Origin: JAEZKC01 sp046538945
GTDB taxonomy: Bacteria; Fibrobacterota; Chitinivibrionia; Chitinivibrionales; Chitinispirillaceae
NCBI GenBank assembly: GCA_046538945.1
Contig: JBKHHW010000028.1
Span: 1 to 27,573 of the forward strand
Reading direction: 5' to 3'
DNA length: 27,573 nt
The position numbers were made by a program, and so were the translations under genes. Position 1 is the first letter of the stretch. Each line of letters begins with the position of its first letter. Shown here one piece after another: positions 1 to 7,202 of the stretch. The notes beneath the pieces are model-generated. The model saw nothing but the letters and a program-made list of their open reading frames with translations. It searched no databases and had not been told where the DNA came from.

Positions 1-1
1 T

Positions 2-118
2 CCCACAGAGAACGTTCCGGACGGTCTAAAAATAAGTATTCAGTCACCCAAGGACGTTCTACAGATCAAAATGAAAGCATTCTGGCCGAATCTGCTCCCG
101 CGGCCATCATGCTTGTAG
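2..118 (+). CDS. 3' end of an upstream gene (partial, unrecognised)
   Basis: An open frame enters from the left edge and ends at TAG (116-118), giving 38 residues that end in ...LPRPSCL. The composition is protein-like: it reads NVPDGLKISIQSPKDVLQIK and then a Trp/Pro-rich tail. The next gene starts 66 bp later on the same strand. I do not recognise a family. Another frame is also open here, so the evidence is only frame and composition. The window edge prevents a check of the rest of the gene. Confidence 0.4.
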   Translation, partial: PTENVPDGLKISIQSPKDVLQIKMKAFWPNLLPRPSCL

Positions 119-149
119 CTTTATTAATGTCATCTCCGCCCCGAACCGA

Positions 150-155
150 TATAAT
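150..155 (+). promoter_or_regulatory. Possible -10 box (TATAAT) before the barrel/propeller fusion gene
   Basis: A perfect TATAAT lies 29 bp upstream of the ATG at 185. The hexamer at the expected -35 position is a poor match to TTGACA. If it is used, the leader would be only about 20 nt and would include the purine-rich GGAAGAAAGG before the start codon. Only one of the two boxes is convincing. Confidence 0.3.
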
Positions 156-184
156 AGAAGAGGTACCTAAACGGAAGAAAGGCC

Positions 185-3094
185 ATGCAATCCGTGTTCA
201 AACGCACACTAATTCGCCTGATTATTCCATTGCTGCTGCTCACCACCCATGCTCGAAGCGGGGTGATCGACTGGTGGGGCGATATTTATGGCCACAGCAC
301 CGGCAATACCACCCTGGCCTTTCTCACCCTGCCCGCATCAGCCGCCCAGCTCGCACGGGGAACCGTCTCCTCCTCCGGAGCCATGGACGCCACCGACCTG
401 GCCCAGTTCACCGCCAACAGCGCCCTGACCGAGCGCAATCAGTTCGCAGCAAGCCATATGGAATGGATGATGGGGCTGAGGACCGAATACGCCGGTGCCA
501 CTCTGCCGGTACTCGATGTAGGTACCTTCGGCTTCTTTTTCCGCACCCTCACCTCGGGCAAATTCAAATATGCCCGCACAATAGACGAAACTGTTTCCGA
601 CCCCACTTTTCTGGAATACACTCTCGGTGCCTCCTTCGCCCGCTCCTTTCTGCAGAACAAATTGAGTCTGGGAGCGAATCTGTCCTACATCGAAAGCAGG
701 CTGGATATCGACATAGGCAGAACGGTTGGGGCGGGAGTGGATGCTCGGTATGAATTTCTCCCCGGTTTATCAGGGCGAAGCTATATTCTGAACGCGGGAT
801 TTCCGATCCGCTACGCCGGCAGTGATGTTTCAAACCCCCTTCCCGTTCAGTACGGACTTATCGTTAACTATACTCCCATTCAAAAAGGTGAGTTCTGGGG
901 TGTTGATCTGGGAGCAGGTCTGCAGAAGACCGCCGATGAGCCTCTGCTTATGGCATTCAGCACGGAAGTAAGTACCGGGCCCTGGCTCTTCTGGCGTTTC
1001 GGGTATGAGCATATGGCGGGGCAGAGTCCCGATCTCGAGGGACTGAGTGCAGGGATGGGCTTTCACGTAGGCAACTACGGAATGGATGCCTCCTACAAAT
1101 TCGCCTCCGAATATTTCGGAGCGGTCTGGGCAGCCACAATCCGTATGCAGATGGAGGAGCTGACCCGAAAGAGCGCTGATGATTATTTTGCCATTGCCGA
1201 GCAGCATTTCAGGAAAAAACGCTTTCACAAAAGTGAAAAATTCGCTCTGAAAGCACTGAAACTGGATCCCAATCACTGGAAAGCACAAACGATTCTCAGC
1301 CGGGCGCGTTCGGAGATACTGCGGAGCAAACACCGCGAAATTGCCCTCATCTACACGGGTAACCTTCAGGGTCAAGTAGTCCCCTACCCGCCCTCTGCAG
1401 ATGCTTTGGGAGGTCTGAGCAGGCAGGCTGCACTGGTTTCTTCCCTTAAGGAAGCATACCCTGTGAACATTTCCATCGATGTTGGCAACATGGTGACCTC
1501 ATCCAGCCACCCTCTCAGAGCACGACTGGCAGTGGAATACTATGACCATATGAATTATGATGCGGTGGCCCCTGGACGAGGTGAAATCGATTTCGGTTTG
1601 AACAGATTGATGAAAAGAATAGACAAAAGACTACCCTTAGTTCTTTCCGACAATGAAAACATAAAGGGTTTGGACATTGTCAAAGAGGCCGTTATAAAGG
1701 AACAAGGATACCAGTTTTTTACTATCAATACAGTCGTAAGGAATGAAACTGGTAACGACCTGCAAAAAATTTTAACCGGCGGCAGCGCAAAGAGATCTCA
1801 TCTGCGCATTGCGGTAGTTCACGGTTCTTGGGGGGAGGTTAAAAATTTTGCCCGCACGTTCACTGACATTGACATCATCATAGCAGGAAGTCTTGATCAG
1901 AGATTCGAATCTCCTATGAAAGCAGGTTCAACACTCATCCTTTCAGCAGGAAGCAGAGGAAAATTCGTGGGCTGTCTGTCCATACGGTTTGATGAACAGA
2001 AGAGAATGCTTTCGGCCTCGAACAAACTCTACCCGGTTACTCAGCAAATTGCTGCCGATACTGTCATCGACAACAGGGTCAATCTGGTAAATGCCTCGAT
2101 CGAACTGGAGAAAGCCGGCATCACGCTGGACACCCAGACTATCAAAGGTGTGTTCCCTTTTGTTTCCGACCGCAACGGAACTCCTCAGGTGTTTCTGAAA
2201 GCGATGGAAACGATGGCCGAGTTCCCTCTGAACTCAGGCAGCTCTAATTGCCGCAAACCAGTTTTCAGCCCTGTAACCAGCCGAGCGGTATGTATTAACA
2301 GCAGCCCGAAGCTGGACAAATCCATCCTTGAACTGATTGAACTGAGCACATTCAGAAAGAAGACACTTGTAAAAGACAGAAACATCACTGAAGCTCACTT
2401 TTCACCCGACGGCAAGGATATTTACTTTGTTGCGAAAGACAGCGCCGCGATGAACTCGGGCATATTCAGAACACAGATGCATATGGACGATGTAATCACC
2501 GTTACACCCTCAGACAATGCCGATATAAAACAATTGACATTTTCCCCAGACGGCTCTTCACTGCTGTTCTGTTCGAACGAAAGCGGCAGATGGAACATTT
2601 ACGCACTGGACTCCAGCCAGACCGCACAACCGGTTTCTTTTACTGAAGGAAACGCGGACAATCTCTATCCCCGCTTCAGTCCGGATGGCAGAAAAATCGC
2701 TTATCTGTCGGACAGCACCGGATTCGGAAAAAAGATGGACCTTTGGATTTTCGACAGGACCACCTCCGAACGCAAGCAGATCACCCATAATACCAATGTG
2801 GTTGATTTCTGCTGGGGTGATGATTCGAGAACGATCATCTTTTCTTCAGGGATAAACGTATTCGATCTCAACACAGTAGATCTCAGAGAAAACCGTTTCG
2901 AAAAACTTACTCAGACCAGAGGAATAAAGGAATGGAGCGACAGGAATCCCAGATTCATGAAATATGAGGGAAGACGGAAAATCATTTTCAACCGGGAGTT
3001 TCCGGACGGATCAAAGCAGCTTTACTGGTGTGATCTGGACAGCGGAAATGTGCAGATGATTGTAAAGAGTAGCGGCAACAACTGGATTGAGTAG
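185..3094 (+). CDS. Four-module protein: PorV-like barrel, TPR, degenerate 5'-nucleotidase-like domain, TolB-like propeller
   Basis: 969 residues, starting with a Sec-type signal peptide (basic start, then LIIPLLLL, about residues 1-25). Residues about 30-325 resemble the PorV/PorQ/UPF0164 outer-membrane barrel family, with alternating aromatic strands and GFFFRTLTSGKFKY-type segments. Residues about 330-375 form a TPR pair (FRKKRFHKSEKFALKALKLDPNHWKA). Residues about 386-640 follow the fold pattern of UshA-type 5'-nucleotidases/metallophosphoesterases, but the metal motifs are replaced: DxH is N393-L-Q395, GD is G434-N435, GNHE is GRGE (464-467) and GHxH is GSLD (568-571). Residues about 690-960 contain PD40/TolB-like blades with three FSPDG motifs (F739, F786, F831). 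The barrel would sit in the outer membrane and the rest probably in the periplasm. The propeller could bind a protein or glycan partner. The function is unknown, and activity as a phosphoesterase is unlikely. It ends 4 bp before the convergent Smr gene. Confidence 0.85.
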   Translation: MQSVFKRTLIRLIIPLLLLTTHARSGVIDWWGDIYGHSTGNTTLAFLTLPASAAQLARGTVSSSGAMDATDLAQFTANSALTERNQFAASHMEWMMGLRTEYAGATLPVLDVGTFGFFFRTLTSGKFKYARTIDETVSDPTFLEYTLGASFARSFLQNKLSLGANLSYIESRLDIDIGRTVGAGVDARYEFLPGLSGRSYILNAGFPIRYAGSDVSNPLPVQYGLIVNYTPIQKGEFWGVDLGAGLQKTADEPLLMAFSTEVSTGPWLFWRFGYEHMAGQSPDLEGLSAGMGFHVGNYGMDASYKFASEYFGAVWAATIRMQMEELTRKSADDYFAIAEQHFRKKRFHKSEKFALKALKLDPNHWKAQTILSRARSEILRSKHREIALIYTGNLQGQVVPYPPSADALGGLSRQAALVSSLKEAYPVNISIDVGNMVTSSSHPLRARLAVEYYDHMNYDAVAPGRGEIDFGLNRLMKRIDKRLPLVLSDNENIKGLDIVKEAVIKEQGYQFFTINTVVRNETGNDLQKILTGGSAKRSHLRIAVVHGSWGEVKNFARTFTDIDIIIAGSLDQRFESPMKAGSTLILSAGSRGKFVGCLSIRFDEQKRMLSASNKLYPVTQQIAADTVIDNRVNLVNASIELEKAGITLDTQTIKGVFPFVSDRNGTPQVFLKAMETMAEFPLNSGSSNCRKPVFSPVTSRAVCINSSPKLDKSILELIELSTFRKKTLVKDRNITEAHFSPDGKDIYFVAKDSAAMNSGIFRTQMHMDDVITVTPSDNADIKQLTFSPDGSSLLFCSNESGRWNIYALDSSQTAQPVSFTEGNADNLYPRFSPDGRKIAYLSDSTGFGKKMDLWIFDRTTSERKQITHNTNVVDFCWGDDSRTIIFSSGINVFDLNTVDLRENRFEKLTQTRGIKEWSDRNPRFMKYEGRRKIIFNREFPDGSKQLYWCDLDSGNVQMIVKSSGNNWIE

Positions 3095-3098
3095 CTGT

Positions 3099-3509
3099 TC
3101 AGAAGAGACGGACGATTGTGGCCCCTTCACCACCTTCATCAAACGATGCCGCTCTGAAACTGCTGATTTGGTTGCACAATTCATTTTCCAGCATATCCCT
3201 CACAAGTTGTTTCAGAACCGGAGGGGAACCTTTGGAGTGCATGCCCCAGCCGTGAACAATCAGAATCTCGCCTATCCCCTGTCTTTTGCACCTTTCCACC
3301 GCACCTCTCACCGAAACGGCTGCTGTTTGTGAAGTCATTCCATGCAGATCGAGTTTGTAACGCAGGCGTCCCTTGCGTTTCGAATGCTTTTTGGGCCTCT
3401 CTTTTTTTCTTCTTCCGTCTTTATTGACAACCCCGTAGCGTTCCATGTGTGCAAGTATTTCAGGATCCACTTTCTTCCTGTCCTCACCAGTTCCGAAGAA
3501 ATCAGACAT
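3099..3509 (-). CDS. Smr-domain protein (small MutS-related)
   Basis: 136 residues. The N-terminal ~50 residues are highly basic (KKERPKKHSKRKGR). They are followed by a complete Smr domain with the signatures LDLHG (H56), VHGWG (H86-G89) with H91, and a C-terminal GEGATIVRL. Smr domains outside MutS2 are known as nucleic-acid nicking or RNA-cleaving modules, so a nuclease role is likely but the substrate is unknown. The basic tail fits nucleic-acid binding. The start ATG overlaps the end of the upstream aminopeptidase-like gene by 8 bp, so it is probably the last gene of the tgt transcript. It converges on the fusion gene with only 4 bp between stop codons. Confidence 0.88.
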   Translation of the reverse strand: MSDFFGTGEDRKKVDPEILAHMERYGVVNKDGRRKKERPKKHSKRKGRLRYKLDLHGMTSQTAAVSVRGAVERCKRQGIGEILIVHGWGMHSKGSPPVLKQLVRDMLENELCNQISSFRAASFDEGGEGATIVRLF

Positions 3510-4419
3510 AATCCCCCCGTTCTATCCAAAGACGGTTATCAAGCCAGACATCGGCATTTTCCAAAGTGAAACGGTGTACAGGATTTTTTATCTGCTCATT
3601 GTGAATGCCGAATTCGAAGTGCACCACTCCTCTGGCTCTCAAATCAGGGTTTTGGGGATTGAATGCCACAGTATCAAGAGTACCCACTCCGAAACGAGTG
3701 AGAATGCGCCAACTTTGCCGTCCCTTGATGAATTTGTCCAGACCTGGATCGTTATCAGATGATATTACCTGCTTCGCCCTGCCGTCCCTTATCTCCACCA
3801 ATGACAGTTCCATTGCAGGTCCCTTTACAGCAAGTCTCCCCTGAGCACTTCCGGAGTTCACCATGATCCGGGCCATTCCTGCAGGAAATGTTCCCACCAT
3901 CCCCGCAGAACTTATCCTGCCGTCTCTGATAGAGGGCGCTTTGCCACTGCTGTCTAAGACCAGATCGGTCCCGTCCTCGGTTTTAACCCTGATCTTGCCC
4001 GCAGCCCCGAGCAGTGCGGCACATTTTCGGGTGAACACACCAAGTTTAACCCAGTCCGCCGCCAGTACATCGAAAAAATTCTCTTCGGTAGCATTGGGGA
4101 AAAGTGCTATTCTTGTGTTTCTTTCCTCCCCGCCCAGGCACAGTTCAACTTCCCGTATATTACCTCTTGAAAAGACGAGTGCTGTATCGAACTGCCCTAT
4201 CCAGGACTGAACCGAGGGGGCGGTCTGGAAATCGTCTTTGCGCAATTCGGACTGCACCACCATCACTGCTTCTCTGCACAAAGTTCTGGCGACATCCCAG
4301 AACTGCTTGCCGATGTCAACGCAGAACTCATCACATAATACAAGGCAGCGTTCATGCCGGCGAAGACTCAGGCAGTCACCCAGAATGGATTTCGCTGTTC
4401 TACCGTTTGTGCACTTCAT
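3502..4419 (-). CDS. M29-like (leucyl aminopeptidase/AmpS-type) family protein
   Basis: 305 residues from the ATG at 4419. The overall pattern matches the COG2309 'leucyl aminopeptidase' group: an N-terminal CLSLRRHERCLVLCDE-type start, a middle segment IRVKTEDGTDLVLDSSGK, then GTFPAGMARI, and a C-terminal VHFEFGIHNEQ with a final HRFTLENADVWLDNRL. Members are thought to be metal-dependent aminopeptidases, but this subgroup is poorly characterised and I cannot place all metal ligands. A GTG four codons upstream (4431) would overlap the end of tgt by 10 bp. With the ATG, the gene starts 2 bp after the tgt stop. Either way it is co-transcribed with tgt upstream and Smr downstream. Confidence 0.72.
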   Translation of the reverse strand: MKCTNGRTAKSILGDCLSLRRHERCLVLCDEFCVDIGKQFWDVARTLCREAVMVVQSELRKDDFQTAPSVQSWIGQFDTALVFSRGNIREVELCLGGEERNTRIALFPNATEENFFDVLAADWVKLGVFTRKCAALLGAAGKIRVKTEDGTDLVLDSSGKAPSIRDGRISSAGMVGTFPAGMARIMVNSGSAQGRLAVKGPAMELSLVEIRDGRAKQVISSDNDPGLDKFIKGRQSWRILTRFGVGTLDTVAFNPQNPDLRARGVVHFEFGIHNEQIKNPVHRFTLENADVWLDNRLWIERGDYV

Positions 4420-4421
4420 CT

Positions 4422-5594
4422 CTAACTGCACCCGTTTGTTTCCGCTTTGCGCTGTTCTGTTCTGTTCATCTGAAAAAGGATCTCCTTTTTCCAGTTGAGA
4501 AAAGTTCCTTCCAGAATATGCTTCCTTGCGTTGCGTACCAGATCCATATAGAAATGTATGTTATGCAGAGTCATAAGCCTAATGGCAAGAATCTCCCCTG
4601 CCATGTAGAGATGACGAATGTACGCCCGGCTGAAATTGCTGCACGCGTAACACCTGCAGTTGTCATCAAGCGCATGATCGAAATCCCGGGTATACCGGGA
4701 GTTGCGGATATTCACTTTTCCATTGCAGGTAAAAGCGGATCCGTTTCTCGCATTGCGGGTCGGCAGAACACAGTCGAACATATCCACCCCCCTCTCTATA
4801 CATTCAAGAATGTCAACAGGTGTACCGACCCCCATCAGATACCGGGGCTTGTCCCGGGGCAGAAACCGGGTCGTATATTCCACCACCTGATATGTCTTCT
4901 CTATACTTTCACCAACCGCGAGTCCCCCGACAGCATAGCCTGGAAAATCCATCGCGACCAGTTCCCTTGCGCAACGGGCGCGGAGTGTTTCGACAGTGCC
5001 CCCCTGCACAATACCGAAAAGAAACTGGGGATATCCGTGATGAAAAGGAAGCGAATGATGATAATCGATACAGCGTTTTGCCCAGGCCAGAGTCCGGTTC
5101 ACCGCTTTTTCCACCTTCAAACTGTGGGCATCGGATGGCGGGCACTCGTCGAAAACCATAATGATATCCGCACCGAGATTATGCTCGATTTCCATCACCC
5201 GTTCAGGTGAAAAGAAGTGTTTTGATCCATCAATATGCGACCTAAATTCCACCCCCTCATCGGAAATTTTCGAGATATCCCTCAGACTGAACACCTGAAA
5301 ACCACCGCTGTCGGTGAGAATGGAACCATCCCAGTGTTCGAATTTATGCAGCCCTCCCCCATCCCTGATCAACTCATCGCCGGGACGAAGATGGAGGTGA
5401 TAGGTGTTGGCCAGAATGATGGGGCAGCCACACTCGTTCAGCTCCCCAGGAGAGAGGGATTTGACCGTCGCCTGAGTGCCTACAGGCATGAAAATGGGGG
5501 TTTCTATGGTGCTGTGGGCTGTGGAATAAACCGCTGCACGCGCAGCACATGCCGGATCGGTGCCGACCAGGCGGAAGTTCAACTCGTTACTCAT
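4422..5594 (-). CDS. tgt: tRNA-guanine(34) transglycosylase (queuine tRNA-ribosyltransferase)
   Basis: 390 residues, full length. It exchanges guanine 34 of GUN-anticodon tRNAs for the queuosine precursor preQ1, in the cytoplasm. Visible signatures are TDSGGFQVFSL with the general acid/base Asp95, the LFGIVQGG loop, GGLAVGE, and the nucleophile Asp274 in MFDCVLPTRNARNG. The zinc site is C313-x-C315-x2-C318 plus H344. The ATG at 5594 is preferred over a TTG immediately before it because AGGAG lies 5 nt upstream of the ATG. It leads a minus-strand group with the M29-like and Smr genes. No other queuosine gene is in the window. Confidence 0.97.
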   Translation of the reverse strand: MSNELNFRLVGTDPACAARAAVYSTAHSTIETPIFMPVGTQATVKSLSPGELNECGCPIILANTYHLHLRPGDELIRDGGGLHKFEHWDGSILTDSGGFQVFSLRDISKISDEGVEFRSHIDGSKHFFSPERVMEIEHNLGADIIMVFDECPPSDAHSLKVEKAVNRTLAWAKRCIDYHHSLPFHHGYPQFLFGIVQGGTVETLRARCARELVAMDFPGYAVGGLAVGESIEKTYQVVEYTTRFLPRDKPRYLMGVGTPVDILECIERGVDMFDCVLPTRNARNGSAFTCNGKVNIRNSRYTRDFDHALDDNCRCYACSNFSRAYIRHLYMAGEILAIRLMTLHNIHFYMDLVRNARKHILEGTFLNWKKEILFQMNRTEQRKAETNGCS

Positions 5595-5754
5595 CAATGC
5601 TCCTGAAATGCTTGAAAACGTCAGAAAGGGGAAAAATAGTTTTCTCCAGCCGCTTAAAACAGGGCCTATATCGGAGCAAAAGAGTTCTGGCGCAGGATCA
5701 AGCCAAGAGGAAGAGTTTGTATGCAGACCACGTTCTCCGATTTACACATTCCAT

Positions 5755-6213
5755 TCAGAACAGAAACCAACCGGCCAAAAATGCGAACAGCACACTGTAT
5801 ATTGCAGTCTCCAGATAAAGCTTCCAGAACAGATTTTTTTTCAGATAACGGTCCTTGAAATATACCAGCCCTTCAATATTGTTTGCAAAAGGAACTGCAC
5901 TGGCCAGATCAGTAAATATGAACATCAGGCCGAAGAGGAATGCAGATCTCAACCCGAACGACAACTGCCCCAGCATATCGATCACCGGATACAGCACAAC
6001 TGACATCAGCACACCCCGAAGAAGCTGTGCGGGCAGGAAATATTTCTGTACATGGCCACTTTCATTTTTATCAGACATATTTCTCAAAAAATCAAACAAC
6101 CGTTCTCTTTCTTTATACAAATCCTTACTGATGTGCAATGCCAAAACCCCGGCAATTGTATATGCTGCCGTATGGATTATCATGAACCAAAACGAGAATG
6201 CTACGTATTTCAT
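5755..6213 (-). CDS. Conserved hypothetical integral membrane protein
   Basis: 152 residues with four hydrophobic segments, at about residues 4-26, 63-80, 88-106 and 130-150. Between helices 1 and 2 lies a charged region (DLYKERERLFDFLRNMSDKNES), and a conserved-looking NNIEGLVYFKDRYLKK precedes helix 4. It resembles an uncharacterised four-helix family of this size, but I cannot name a function. A strong GGAGG lies 7 nt before the ATG. The GNAT gene ends 27 bp upstream on the same strand, so the two may be co-transcribed. A 160-bp gap separates it from tgt downstream. Confidence 0.75.
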   Translation of the reverse strand: MKYVAFSFWFMIIHTAAYTIAGVLALHISKDLYKERERLFDFLRNMSDKNESGHVQKYFLPAQLLRGVLMSVVLYPVIDMLGQLSFGLRSAFLFGLMFIFTDLASAVPFANNIEGLVYFKDRYLKKNLFWKLYLETAIYSVLFAFLAGWFLF

Positions 6214-6240
6214 ACAGCTGACCTCCGTATGTAGAGTTTT

Positions 6241-6735
6241 TCATAATTTAAATTCAAATACAGGAATCTGCCGGTCCTCAATACTCGAATCGGACATATA
6301 TCTGAAGACCGCGCCCGATTTTTCGTAGAATCCCCTGGCATTCGGTTCAACAAAGATTTTGACTCTGCTGATTTCTTTCTCCTTGCAATATGCTTTCAGG
6401 TGTTTCACCAGCTCAGTCCCGATTCCTTTATACATGCATTCCGGTTTGATGAACAGGTGTTCCATCCAGTGCCCCGCTTCCATGAACACCTTTCCGAATT
6501 TTCGATCTTCGGGGTTGTAAACCAGTGAGTAGTAACCTGCCGTTTCACTGCCCGAAACAGCAACAAACACAGTATTGTAACAGATGTAGTCTGTCGTGAT
6601 GGTCAACTCATCATGCCACTTCTTATAGTACTCTTGCGGGTAGTCCCAAATTCTTTTAGCCATAAAGGAGATACGTGTCAGTTCTTGGGCATCATCCGGC
6701 ACAGCTTTTCTTATTCTGACACCACTATTCTTCAT
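6241..6735 (-). CDS. GNAT-family N-acetyltransferase
   Basis: 164 residues. The N-terminus has the GNAT opening (IRKAVPDDAQELTRIS). Motif A is MEHLFIKPECMYKGIGTELVKHL, with the acetyl-CoA pyrophosphate loop YKGIGT, followed by a C-terminal VEPNARGFYEKSGAVF typical of motif B. It should transfer an acetyl group from acetyl-CoA to an amine, but the substrate cannot be read from sequence. The start ATG overlaps the stop of a short upstream open frame (ATGA), and no strong ribosome-binding site is visible. Confidence 0.87.
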   Translation of the reverse strand: MKNSGVRIRKAVPDDAQELTRISFMAKRIWDYPQEYYKKWHDELTITTDYICYNTVFVAVSGSETAGYYSLVYNPEDRKFGKVFMEAGHWMEHLFIKPECMYKGIGTELVKHLKAYCKEKEISRVKIFVEPNARGFYEKSGAVFRYMSDSSIEDRQIPVFEFKL

Positions 6736-7202
6736 TTCTTATCTGCTTTCTCTGCATTAAGCACCTTGCTGTCAAACACGATTTCATTTCTGATCATGCC
6801 AGCGCCCCATTTTTTACTGCCTAAGGTATTACAGGAATGTAATTCAGACACACATAATAGAATATAAATAAGCCCGTAAAGACGAAGGGACGGGAGAATG
6901 GGAGACGGTGAGACGTTGCTGCCCATCCTGCCCCGGAGGTGATTTTCTGATTTTTCACACTGTCATCTCCGGGGAGATGACAATCCAAACAATTTAGTCC
7001 CAAACCTGTTTATTTCCATCCATGAACGGCGAAACAGACAAAATCGCCTCAAATCAGCAATACGAGTCTGGAATTTACCTTGCTCGGCAGCATTTTTTTT
7101 AGGTATCTTTATATAAATAAACTCATTGCGGATGCTTAATTCAATATACGAATTCCCATCAAAATCTGAGCATTCGCACTGTCTGAAAGGATACCACAGC
7201 TC
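6736..7202. other. 467-bp intergenic region between the GNAT gene and dxs
   Basis: The region divides into three parts. 6736-6926 contains a short minus-strand open frame (6732-6926) whose stop overlaps the GNAT start, but it runs through a palindromic repeat and is not convincing. 6931-6982 is palindrome copy A, annotated separately. 6983-7202 is AT-rich and carries a protein-like minus-strand frame that ends in the palindrome, described in the findings. A TATAAA at 7112-7117 could be a -10 box for dxs, but no good -35 is seen. No RNA gene was recognised. Confidence 0.5.
6931..6982. repeat. REP-like palindrome, copy A (compound)
   Basis: The left arm CCCCGGAGGTGA (6931-6942) and right arm TCATCTCCGGGG (6963-6974) are inverted with one mismatch and a 20-nt spacer. 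The right arm is also half of a second, perfect palindrome: TGTCATCTCC (6961-6970), GG, GGAGATGACA (6973-6982). The arms match the palindromes at 9132, 10474 and 16800. Confidence 0.75.

Noticed and set aside
109..753. A 214-codon plus-strand frame at the left end
   Set aside because: It lies almost entirely over the signal peptide and barrel region of the fusion gene. It has an Arg/His/Pro-rich, out-of-frame composition and no family features.
4104..5210. A 368-codon plus-strand frame opposite tgt and the M29-like gene
   Set aside because: It is antisense to two well-supported genes and has a shadow-type composition.
6732..6926. Minus-strand frame whose stop overlaps the GNAT start (ATGA)
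   Set aside because: Its upstream frame runs through palindrome copy A, it has no Shine-Dalgarno, and the translation matches nothing I recognise. The overlap may be chance.
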